The notes under the pieces were generated by a model. The model ran no database searches. It saw only the letters and a list, made by a program, of their open reading frames with translations, and had not been told where the DNA came from. Below are positions 16,118 through 23,137 of a stretch of 64,000 bases of DNA, piece by piece (position 1 is the first letter of the stretch; every line of letters begins with the position of its first letter). Origin of the DNA: Streptomyces nodosus (GTDB lineage: Bacteria; Actinomycetota; Actinomycetes; Streptomycetales; Streptomycetaceae). Where the stretch lies: NCBI RefSeq assembly GCF_008704995.1, contig NZ_CP023747.1:2320501-2384500 (forward strand), given 5' to 3'. A program made the translations under genes and the position numbers.

Positions 16118-16903
16118 ATGAGCCGACTCTCCTCCTTCTCGTACGACGCACAGGAACTCCCCCGGGTCTCCGGGCCGCCCGCTGCGGTCGCTCCCGCCGG
16201 TGAGCAGCTGAGCGGTGTGTACGGCGACGGCGCCCGGCCGGGCGCGGCCACCGCGGTCGTCCTGCACGGGGCGGGCACCGGCAGCACGCGTCGGCTGCTG
16301 CCGCTCCTGGAGGACTTCGTCGCCCGCGGCTGTCACGGGCTGGCCTTCGACTTCTCCGGGCACGGCGCCAGCACGGGCCGGACGGCCGAGCTGAGCCTGC
16401 AAAGGCGCTTCGAACAGGCGGTCGGCGTGATCGACGCGCGGGCCCCGGCGGACGGCCCGCTGGTCCTGGTCGGCTTCAGCATGAGCGGGCAGACCGTCGC
16501 GGATCTCGCCCGGCACTACGGGCGGCGCGTGGTGGCCATCGGGCTGTGCGCTCCCGCGGTGTACGCGGCGGCGGCATGGACCGTCCCGTTCGGCGACGGA
16601 ACCGGCCGCTTCACCCGGATCCTCCGTACCCCGGAGAGCTGGCGCTCGGCTCCCGCGCTGGAGGCGCTGCGGGCCTACGAGGGCCGCGCGGTACTGGCGG
16701 TGCCGGGGACGGACGCGGTGATCCCGGGGGCGGTGACCACGGCGATCGCGGCGGCGCTCACCGCGCGCGCCGCGTTCACCCGTCTCGACCTCCCCGACGC
16801 GGACCATGCCCTGGGCCTCTGGTTCCGCGACCACCCCGAGGACCGTACGCTCTTCGTGGACGCGGTGCTGACGGACGGGGTCCGAGCGGCCGGCGGTACG
16901 TAG
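16118..16903 (+). CDS. Alpha/beta hydrolase
   Basis: A 261-residue alpha/beta hydrolase. The nucleophile elbow is G-F-S-M-S-G at about residue 125. An oxyanion-side motif L-H-G-A-G-T-G lies near 55, an acid residue near P-G-T-D-A-V-I, and the catalytic His in D-A-D-H-A-L. It resembles dienelactone hydrolase or esterase-like proteins; the substrate is unknown. No signal peptide is seen. The ATG at 16118 lies 6 bases after GTGAAT with no ribosome-binding site, possibly leaderless; GTG 16106 is an in-frame alternative. It could be read through from htpX-pspAB, as no terminator is visible between them. Confidence 0.82.
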   Translation: MSRLSSFSYDAQELPRVSGPPAAVAPAGEQLSGVYGDGARPGAATAVVLHGAGTGSTRRLLPLLEDFVARGCHGLAFDFSGHGASTGRTAELSLQRRFEQAVGVIDARAPADGPLVLVGFSMSGQTVADLARHYGRRVVAIGLCAPAVYAAAAWTVPFGDGTGRFTRILRTPESWRSAPALEALRAYEGRAVLAVPGTDAVIPGAVTTAIAAALTARAAFTRLDLPDADHALGLWFRDHPEDRTLFVDAVLTDGVRAAGGT

Positions 16904-16939
16904 CGCGCGTCCGGGCGAACCGGGGGCTCAGGAGGCGGC

Positions 16940-18145
16940 ATGGGCGGGCGGCAGCGGCACATCGGAGTGGCGGAGCGCCGGGACCGGCTCGCACTGCGGC
17001 ACCGGCTGACCGCTCCGGCGCGGGCGGCGACGCCCGAGGAGGTCGCCGGATCACTGGTCGCGCTGCACGGCACGGACCCGGCCACCGTCCATCTGGCGGT
17101 CGCGGCGCGGCTCGCGGACGCGGGCAGCACCGTGGCGGAGGTCGAGCGGGCGCTGTACGAGGACCGGACGCTGGTGCGGATGCACGGCATGCGGCACACC
17201 GTGTTCGTGTTCCCGACCGGGCTGGCGGCCGTGGTGCACGCCTCGACGGGACTGGCGATCGCGGTGAAAGCGCGGGCCGGGCTGATCAAGAACATGGCGG
17301 CCGGGAGCGACGGCCGTCTCACGGCGGAGTGGCTCGCGGAGGTGGAGGCCTCGGCGCTGGCCGCGCTGGCCCGGCGCGGCCAGGCCACGGTCAGCGAACT
17401 CGCTCTGGACGAACCGCGTCTGAAGGAGCAGTTCATCTATGGGGCGGGCAAGAGCTACCAGGCCCCGCACACGGTGTCCTCGCGGCTGATGCGGGTGCTG
17501 GGCGTCGAGGGCCGGGTGGTGCGCGGCCGCCCCCTGGGCACATGGACCTCGTCGCAGTTCCGCTGGGCGGTCGCCCCGCCCCATCCCGAGCTGCCGCCCG
17601 CCGAGGCCCAGGAGAAGCTGCTGCGCCACTGGTTGGCGGCCTGCGGACCGGCCACGGAGGCGGACCTCAAGTGGTGGACGGGCTGGCGGGTCACGGATGT
17701 ACGCCGGGCGCTGGCCGCGATCGACGCGGTACCCGTGACTCTCGACGGCGGGGCGACGGGGTATGTGACGGCCGGCGACGAGGAACCGGTGGTGCCCCGG
17801 GACGAGCCCTGGGCGGCCCTGCTCCCCGCCCTGGACCCCACGGCGATGGGCTGGCAGGAGCGTGACTGGTATCTCTCTCCCGATCTGCGTCCGGCCCTGT
17901 TCGACCGCAGCGGCAATGTGGGCCCGACGGTGTGGTGGAACGGACGGGTGGTCGGGGGCTGGGCCCAGCGACCGGACGGCGAGGTGGTGTGGCATCTGCC
18001 GGCGCCGGAGGGCCTCGGCCGCGAGGAGCGCGCGCTGATCGGTGCGGAGGCGTCCCGGCTCTCCTCATGGCTGGGCGGCACCCGGGTCACACCCCGCTTC
18101 CGGACGCCGCTGGAGAAGCAGTTGTCCGACCCTTCGGACGGCTGA
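16940..18145 (+). CDS. Winged-helix DNA-binding protein (HTH_42, YcaQ/AlkZ-like)
   Basis: A 401-residue member of the HTH_42 superfamily, which includes DNA glycosylases that unhook interstrand crosslinks (YcaQ/AlkZ/AlkX). Landmarks are 'SLVALHGTDPATVHLAVAAR' (residues 38-57), a R-M-H-G-M-R-H-T-V-F motif and a C-terminal 'VVGGWAQRPDGEVVWHLP' segment. Some members act in repair and others are simply annotated winged-helix proteins, so glycosylase activity is a hypothesis. CAGGAGG lies 4 bases before the ATG. It follows the hydrolase by 36 bases and could be in the same transcript. A hairpin separates it from the convergent small gene. Confidence 0.82.
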   Translation: MGGRQRHIGVAERRDRLALRHRLTAPARAATPEEVAGSLVALHGTDPATVHLAVAARLADAGSTVAEVERALYEDRTLVRMHGMRHTVFVFPTGLAAVVHASTGLAIAVKARAGLIKNMAAGSDGRLTAEWLAEVEASALAALARRGQATVSELALDEPRLKEQFIYGAGKSYQAPHTVSSRLMRVLGVEGRVVRGRPLGTWTSSQFRWAVAPPHPELPPAEAQEKLLRHWLAACGPATEADLKWWTGWRVTDVRRALAAIDAVPVTLDGGATGYVTAGDEEPVVPRDEPWAALLPALDPTAMGWQERDWYLSPDLRPALFDRSGNVGPTVWWNGRVVGGWAQRPDGEVVWHLPAPEGLGREERALIGAEASRLSSWLGGTRVTPRFRTPLEKQLSDPSDG

Positions 18146-18171
18146 GTGCGGGAGCCGTCGGGGCCGGGCCT

Positions 18172-18198
18172 CCGGGCGCCCCTGGACGGGGCGCCCGG
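18172..18198. terminator. Bidirectional hairpin between convergent genes
   Basis: CCGGGCGCCCC, loop TGGAC, GGGGCGCCCGG: an 11-bp perfect stem between the winged-helix gene and the small minus-strand gene. Confidence 0.75.
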
Positions 18199-18206
18199 GC
18201 CGGGCC

Positions 18207-18521
18207 TCAGTGGTGGTCGCACATCAGCGCGCGCACCATCCGGCAGGTCGTGTCCGACGGCGGGTGCACCCCGATCCGCGCGGCGGTGCTCCGTATCGTC
18301 TCGTCGCGCGCCTGGCGCGGCGTGTACACCCCGGAGTCGAGCAGGGCGATCGCCAGACGCATCGCCTTGAGGCGCCGGTTGTGCGTGACGTACCACTCGC
18401 GCTCCCGCCCCCGCGGGAGCGGCCGTTTGGCCACCGGGGCGTACGGCAGATCCAGCGGCACGGGTCTGCGGGCGGTGGACTGAGTCGGCTTCGGCTTGGT
18501 TGCGGCAGCGGGCACAGGCAT
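18207..18521 (-). CDS. Conserved small protein of unknown function
   Basis: A basic protein of about 104 residues with a Pro/Ala/Lys-rich N-terminus and a helical core 'EWYVTHNRRLKAMRLAIALL' followed by D-S-G-V-Y-T-P and a C-terminal C-x-M-V-R-A-L-M-C. I recall similar streptomycete proteins without a known function. The start needs care. AGGAGG is immediately adjacent to ATG 18521 with no spacing, whereas it is six bases from an in-frame GTG at 18515. Translation may therefore really start two codons later. Confidence 0.7.
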   Translation of the reverse strand: MPVPAAATKPKPTQSTARRPVPLDLPYAPVAKRPLPRGREREWYVTHNRRLKAMRLAIALLDSGVYTPRQARDETIRSTAARIGVHPPSDTTCRMVRALMCDHH

Positions 18522-18831
18522 CCTCCTGTCGCGGTCGGAAAGCCCCCGGGAAGCCCCGGCAACTTCCTCGAACAGTGCTTCCATTTTACCGCCAAGCACT
18601 GACAAAAGCCGCTGGCTGCAAGGGATTTGAACAGGTCCGTGACCCCTGTCGCCGACGACCCGGAAGGGGCGGTGCGGGGCACGTCCTCGCGTCGGCCACC
18701 GACTCCCCTGTGAGGCGGGTCACTCGGGCAACCGGTGTGACCGATGAGTAACTCCGTCCGGCGGCCCGTACCTAGCGGCGTACCCATCGCGTCCGGCCGT
18801 CGGTGAGGGCGGCCGGGGACAGGAGGCGCGT

Positions 18832-19527
18832 ATGTCGCGCAGGAGAACTCTCAGTTCCAGGAAGAAGATCGCACTGCTGGCCGGTGCCGTCGCCGTGGCC
18901 GGCGGTGGGGCGTTCGCCTTCGCGGCGAACTCGAACGCGGCCAATGTGGAGAACGCCGCCACCTCGGTGGTGTGCCAGGGGCTCGCCACCGCGCTCGGCA
19001 ACAACGAGTCGTTCATCGCCGAGCAGCGGGCCGCCCCGGACGCCCAGTCGGCGGCGCGGATCGCCAACCGGGAGGAGGTCGTCGCCGAGATCAAGCGCAA
19101 GCAGGAGGCGTCCGGCTGCCAGGTCGGGGAGTCCATCCGGGCGGACGGCTCGGCGCAGAACGGCGGCGGTGCGCAGGCCGGGGGGGCGGCTCAGGACTCC
19201 CAGGCCACACAGCCCGCCTCGGAGACGACGGCGCCCTCGGACGACGCGGGCAGCACCGGGAACGGCGCGGACGCCTCGGCTCAGCAGGTCTGCCAGGGCT
19301 CCACGGTGACGCTCTCCGGTGAGGGCGGCGCCCCGGCCGCGTCCAGCAACCAGTTCCCGTCGGGGACGAAGCTGAGGGTCACCAACCTGGACAACGACAA
19401 GGTGACCACGGTCACCGTCACCTCGGTCTCCGGAAGCTGTGTGCTGCTCAACGACGCGGCCTTCGAAGAGGTCCGTGAGCCCGGTAAGTTCCTGATCCGC
19501 CGGGCCCTGATCGAGAAGGTGGGCTGA
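18832..19527 (+). CDS. Secreted protein: Cys-bounded helical domain, linker, double-psi-barrel-like C-terminus
   Basis: 231 residues. A basic N-terminus and hydrophobic helix ('IALLAGAVAVAGGGAFAFAA', about residues 12-31) form a signal peptide or anchor. Residues 45-105 are a helical segment bounded by two cysteines (V-V-C-Q-G and S-G-C-Q-V). A Gln/Gly/Ala/Ser-rich linker covers 110-155. The C-terminal domain (155-231) has C-Q-G-S, 'GTKLRVTNLDNDKVTTVTVT' and V-S-G-S-C-V-L-L-N, resembling RlpA/expansin-type double-psi barrels. Function unknown; a cell-wall role is plausible. AGGAGG lies 7 bases before the ATG. The DUF1996 gene nearby shares the same layout. Confidence 0.78.
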   Translation: MSRRRTLSSRKKIALLAGAVAVAGGGAFAFAANSNAANVENAATSVVCQGLATALGNNESFIAEQRAAPDAQSAARIANREEVVAEIKRKQEASGCQVGESIRADGSAQNGGGAQAGGAAQDSQATQPASETTAPSDDAGSTGNGADASAQQVCQGSTVTLSGEGGAPAASSNQFPSGTKLRVTNLDNDKVTTVTVTSVSGSCVLLNDAAFEEVREPGKFLIRRALIEKVG

Positions 19528-19578
19528 GGCCGGCGCCCCGGGACTTCCACCGCTCGCAGCCGTGAGCGGCGGTCCCGT

Positions 19579-19615
19579 ACGCTCCCGAGCGCAGCGCGGC
19601 GGCGCTCGGGAGCGT
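19579..19615 (+). terminator. Hairpin after the secreted-protein gene
   Basis: ACGCTCCCGAGCGC pairs with GCGCTCGGGAGCGT (14 bp) around a 9-base loop, 52 bases after the stop. Confidence 0.75.
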
Positions 19616-19956
19616 TCCTGTGCCTCCCCCCGGAGGCGTTCCCCGGTGGCCGGGGAGCGTCCGTCCTGTGAGAGGAACCTGATGCCGAACCGGCGTGTCT
19701 GCTTCAATGGAGGCATGGCAGGCTTCCGGAAGTACAGCGCGACGGGTCATCAGGACCTCGAGCCCTTCTGGCCCTCCCGTCAGCACCATGACTTCGACCG
19801 GGTGTGTTGTCGCACGAGGAACGCGCGGGCCCTCTAAAGCCGTACATCCCGGCCTTCGGCCAGCGCGTAAGACGTACGTCCCCGACGGCCCCGACCACGA
19901 ACTCGTCGGTCGTCGGTCCCCCTGACGGACTTCTCGCGCGAAAGAGCTGACCTCTC
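19616..19956. other. Intergenic region with no convincing gene
   Basis: 341 bases upstream of the orphan winged-helix gene. A minus-strand frame crosses here (to 19789), but it has no ribosome-binding site and runs into the preceding gene. A 10-bp palindrome GACGTACGTC lies at 19871-19880, and an imperfect GACGG/CGTC-rich repeat covers 19884-19920. This could be the regulator's promoter region. I see no clear -35/-10 pair. Confidence 0.5.
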
Positions 19957-20547
19957 ATGGCGACGACTCGTTCTCTTCCGACCGCTCCCCTCGACACCCC
20001 GGCCGCGCCCGCGGACGGCTCCCCCCGCTTCCGGCTGCGCGCCGTCGACCCGGGCGAGACCGTCGATGTCACGGACTTCCTGCCGCCGGGTGCCACCTGG
20101 CTTCCGGCGCCCCAGCACGCCTTGCCCCGGCTGCCGGGCCGGCCTCCGATGATCGGCTATCTGGTGCTCGTCCCGGCCGACGGACAGGCGCCGTTCCCGC
20201 CGGTCGGGCCAGCCGGCGCGCACGGCGCCGAGGCGCACCAGGACCGCGACGGCGCCCCGCTCATCCGGATCGACACCGCACGACGGGCCGCCGAGGTGGA
20301 CGGGCGGCCGCTGGATCTGACGTATCTGGAGTTCGAACTGCTGGCCCATCTGGTGGCGCACCCGCACCGGGTGCACACCCGCGACCAGTTGGTGACCACC
20401 GTGTGGGGCTATGGACACGTCGGGGACGGGCGCACCGTGGACGTCCATGTCGCCCGGCTGCGGCGCAAGCTCGGCGCCGAGCACCGCACATCGATCCAGA
20501 CGGTGCGGCGCGTGGGCTACAAGTACGCGCCGCCCACCGGCCGCTGA
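19957..20547 (+). CDS. Orphan winged-helix regulator (OmpR/PhoB-type DNA-binding domain)
   Basis: 196 residues. The C-terminal 90 residues form an OmpR-type winged helix ('LDLTYLEFELLAHLVAHPHR', then R-V-H-T-R-D-Q-L, G-R-T-V-D-V-H-V-A-R-L-R-R-K-L and V-R-R-V-G-Y-K-Y). The first 100 residues are Pro/Ala-rich and lack the receiver-domain aspartates. It is therefore not a standard response regulator and has no kinase beside it. In S. coelicolor, as I recall, glnRII and glnII lie in this general region; this protein shares the DNA-binding fold with GlnR-type proteins, but I cannot equate them. It sits between two secreted-protein genes. Ribosome binding may use GAAAGAG about 10 bases upstream. 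Confidence 0.8.
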   Translation: MATTRSLPTAPLDTPAAPADGSPRFRLRAVDPGETVDVTDFLPPGATWLPAPQHALPRLPGRPPMIGYLVLVPADGQAPFPPVGPAGAHGAEAHQDRDGAPLIRIDTARRAAEVDGRPLDLTYLEFELLAHLVAHPHRVHTRDQLVTTVWGYGHVGDGRTVDVHVARLRRKLGAEHRTSIQTVRRVGYKYAPPTGR

Positions 20548-20823
20548 CGCCCGCCCCGCCGCCCCCGGCTGCCGATGGCCCCCGTCCGGGGGTGGCGCAG
20601 GGCCGGTCCGACACCGCGTTCGCCACCCAACTCGTCACCTGGGAACGGGTGATCGCCGAGGGGACGAACAGGGCGCGTTCCGACGGCGATTCATGAACGG
20701 TCGTCGAACCCGCCCCAAGTTTTTCGGAGCTTTCTGAACGCCTCATGGGCCTCCTCCGTATGAGAGGGCACCCGCTTCACCCTGTCGGGCGCCTCCGCCC
20801 CGAAAGGAAGTCAGAGGAGTTCC

Positions 20824-22377
20824 ATGGGACGCAACACACGTAAACGCCGTATGCCGCTGGCAGCCAAGGCCGTGGCCGCCTCGGCTGCCCTAGCACTCGG
20901 CGGGGGCGGGCTGGTCTGGGCAAACTTCTACGCATCCGCGGACGAGTCGGACAGCAATGCGGCAGGCACCCAGGCGCAGGCCGTGAGTGCGCAGGTCGCG
21001 ACCATCTCGTGCCCGGACGTGGGGCAGTCGCTGACCAGCGTGCCGGATCAGGCCCGTGTCGAGGTCGACGGTGAACTGGCCACCCTGGACCAGCAGATCA
21101 CCGACGCCTATCAGCGACTGGCGACCACCCGGGACGCGCAGGGCAAGGATGCGAGCTTCGTCCAGAACTCCATCCTCCAGCCGCTGAAGGACCGCCGGAA
21201 GGTGATCCTCGACCGCATCACCCTGGAGATCAACCGGGCGGGCGGCAAGGCCCCCACCGACATGGACGCCCTCGCCGGCTGCACCGGCACCCCGGCCACC
21301 GGGACGACCGACGCAGGCCCGGACGACGGCGGCCAGGGCGACGGTGGTCAGAGCGACGACGGTCAGCAGGACGGCGGCCAGCAGGACGACCAGAACAACG
21401 GTGGTCAGGACAACGGCGGCGGCCAGGACGACGGTCAGCAGGTCATCGGCGGTCAGGCCGGAAACGGGCCGGTGGCGGCGGACTTCGTGGACATCACCAA
21501 GGTCCAGCGCAACGTCGCCGCGAAGCCGCGGAAGAACCGCAACGCCTCCACCGGCACCTTCACCACGCGCTGCGGTGTGAACGCCAACGGCAACCACAAC
21601 ACCGACAATGTGATCGTGGCGCCGGGCGTGGCCAACGGCGCCCACCATCTGCACGACTACGTCGGCAACCAGAAGATCGACGCGTTCGCGGGCAACGACA
21701 CCTTCCTCGACGGCGGCACCAGCTGCCAGAACAAGGACGACCTGTCGGCCTACTACTGGCCGGTGGTCCGGGTCCAGGACGGCACCCAGGACTTCGACCA
21801 GGACGCGGACGGCGGTGGCAAGGAGGGCAATGTCGGCCGGATCCTGAAGCCCGTACAGGCCCAGATCAAGTACGTCGGCAGCCCGACGGGCAAGGTCGTC
21901 GCGATGCCGCAGTTCCTGCGCATCATCACCGGTGACGCCAAGACCACCACCAACGGCCTGGCGAACGCCAACGCGCACTGGAGCTGCACCGGCTTCGAGA
22001 ACAAGGTCCAGCTGACCGAGCAGTACCCGATCTGCCCGCGGGGCAGCCAGATGGTCCGTACGTTCGCCTTCCAGAGCTGCTGGGACGGGCAGAACACCGA
22101 CAGCGCCAACCACCGCACCCATGTGGCCTTCGCCGACAAAGCCGGCAACTGCCCGAGCGGTTTCAAGGCGATCCCCCAGCTCACGATGCGCCTGGTCTAC
22201 AACGTGCCCCGGCCGTCCGTCCAGGACGGCGTGGTGAAGAACGCCTATGCGGTGGACGGTTTCCCGGAGCAGCTGCACAAGGCGCACACCGATCACGACG
22301 ACTTCATCGCCGTGACGAAGGGCAACCTGGCGAACAAGATCGCCAACTGTCTCAACTCCGGCCGCGCCTGCAAGTGA
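20824..22377 (+). CDS. Secreted DUF1996 protein with N-terminal Cys-bounded helical domain
   Basis: 517 residues. The signal sequence contains '[20 protein letters not shown]' (about residues 17-36). Residues 60-155 are helical and lie between I-S-C-P-D-V and A-G-C-T-G. A highly repetitive Gly/Gln/Asp linker (G-G-Q and D-D-G-Q-Q units) covers about 158-215. The DUF1996 domain follows, with '[20 protein letters not shown]' and a His-rich A-H-H-L-H-D-Y motif, plus several cysteines. DUF1996 proteins are extracellular in actinomycetes and fungi, with no settled activity; the H-H-x-H-D pattern suggests metal binding. AGAGGAG lies 5 bases upstream of the ATG. A strong hairpin follows. Confidence 0.88.
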   Translation: MGRNTRKRRMPLAAKAVAASAALALGGGGLVWANFYASADESDSNAAGTQAQAVSAQVATISCPDVGQSLTSVPDQARVEVDGELATLDQQITDAYQRLATTRDAQGKDASFVQNSILQPLKDRRKVILDRITLEINRAGGKAPTDMDALAGCTGTPATGTTDAGPDDGGQGDGGQSDDGQQDGGQQDDQNNGGQDNGGGQDDGQQVIGGQAGNGPVAADFVDITKVQRNVAAKPRKNRNASTGTFTTRCGVNANGNHNTDNVIVAPGVANGAHHLHDYVGNQKIDAFAGNDTFLDGGTSCQNKDDLSAYYWPVVRVQDGTQDFDQDADGGGKEGNVGRILKPVQAQIKYVGSPTGKVVAMPQFLRIITGDAKTTTNGLANANAHWSCTGFENKVQLTEQYPICPRGSQMVRTFAFQSCWDGQNTDSANHRTHVAFADKAGNCPSGFKAIPQLTMRLVYNVPRPSVQDGVVKNAYAVDGFPEQLHKAHTDHDDFIAVTKGNLANKIANCLNSGRACK

Positions 22378-22427
22378 GGCGCCCGGTGGACACCCGGTGA
22401 CGCACTGAGCCGGTGAGACAAGAAGGA

Positions 22428-22457
22428 GGCCGGTGGCGGGAGATCCCGCCACCGGCC
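22428..22457. terminator. Strong hairpin between DUF1996 gene and lipoprotein gene
   Basis: GGCCGGTGGCGGG, loop AGAT, CCCGCCACCGGCC (13 bp), followed by TTC. It lies between converging genes and probably acts both ways. Confidence 0.8.
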
Positions 22458-22482
22458 TTCGTCGTGCGCCGCCCGCCGCGGC

Positions 22483-22914
22483 TCAGCCGCCGTGACCTGC
22501 GTGGGCGCTGTGGTCGGTGCCCACCTCCACATCGCCGCCGAGCGTGCCGCGCAGCGCCTCGACCACCTTGTCCTCGCCGACGGCGACCCACTTGCGGCCC
22601 ACCAGATAGTGACCGCCGTAGTCCTTGGCGTCGTTGATCCACTCGCGCTGGCCGCGGTCGGTGGCGAAGGTCGCGAGGACGAACTCACCGTAGGTGTTCT
22701 TGCACAGGCCCTGGCGGATCTCGTCGGCGTCCGTCTGGATGTCGGGCGTGCACTTCACATCCGCCGCAAGGTGCTCCAGGCTGCCGGTCGCGGTCGCCGG
22801 CACCTCGGCCCGGGAGCCGCCCGCCCCGTCCGACCCGCCCGATCCGGCGCAGCCGCTCAGGGTCAGCAGGGCGACGACCGCACCGGCCGTCAGCTTCTCG
22901 CGCGTCCACCTCAT
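22483..22914 (-). CDS. Putative lipoprotein, His-rich C-terminus
   Basis: A 143-residue exported protein. Residues 1-22 are a lipoprotein signal ending L-T-L-S-G-C, with Cys22 the predicted lipidated residue. A short Gly/Ser-rich spacer follows, then a domain with C-T-P-D-I-Q-T-D-A-D-E, 'GLCKNTYGEFVLATFATDRG' and W-I-N-D-A, and an end H-S-A-H-A-G-H-G-G. Two further cysteines may form a disulfide. I do not recognise a named family. GGAGG lies 6 bases before ATG 22914, which makes the longer frame to 23001 unnecessary. It is divergent from the sigma-like membrane protein gene. Confidence 0.78.
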   Translation of the reverse strand: MRWTREKLTAGAVVALLTLSGCAGSGGSDGAGGSRAEVPATATGSLEHLAADVKCTPDIQTDADEIRQGLCKNTYGEFVLATFATDRGQREWINDAKDYGGHYLVGRKWVAVGEDKVVEALRGTLGGDVEVGTDHSAHAGHGG

Positions 22915-23137
22915 GTATTCCTCCGGTCGTTCCGGCCGTACCGCCAGGAGCCCCGTCAGGGTCCCGCCCTTCCCTACGGCTGCGACGCCTCCCGTGCTCA
23001 AACGGAGTCCCCGGCCGCCCCCTGGATCACGCCCTCGACGTATGACGTCTGCCGGTGGATCCGGAGCATCGGCCGCCGGGCAAAGGGCGCGGGACCGTCG
23101 CGAGGTGACCGACCGCGGTCTCGCTCGTTGGCACGAT

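Noticed and set aside
18606..18700. tRNA-like string around GGATTTGAAC
   Set aside because: No acceptor stem, anticodon arm or D-arm can be folded around it.
19448..19789. 113-residue minus-strand frame in the gap before the orphan regulator
   Set aside because: No ribosome-binding site, it runs into the preceding secreted-protein gene, and the sequence is unlike any family I know.
19957..20547. Identification as GlnRII
   Set aside because: The DNA-binding domain is of the right class, but the receiver-like N-terminus expected for a GlnR-type regulator is missing and glnII is not adjacent; left as an orphan regulator.
21320..21460. Repetitive GGTCAG/GACGGC units resembling a short tandem-repeat array
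   Set aside because: They are in-frame codons for the Gly/Gln/Asp linker of the DUF1996 protein, irregular in length, with no spacer-repeat structure of a CRISPR.
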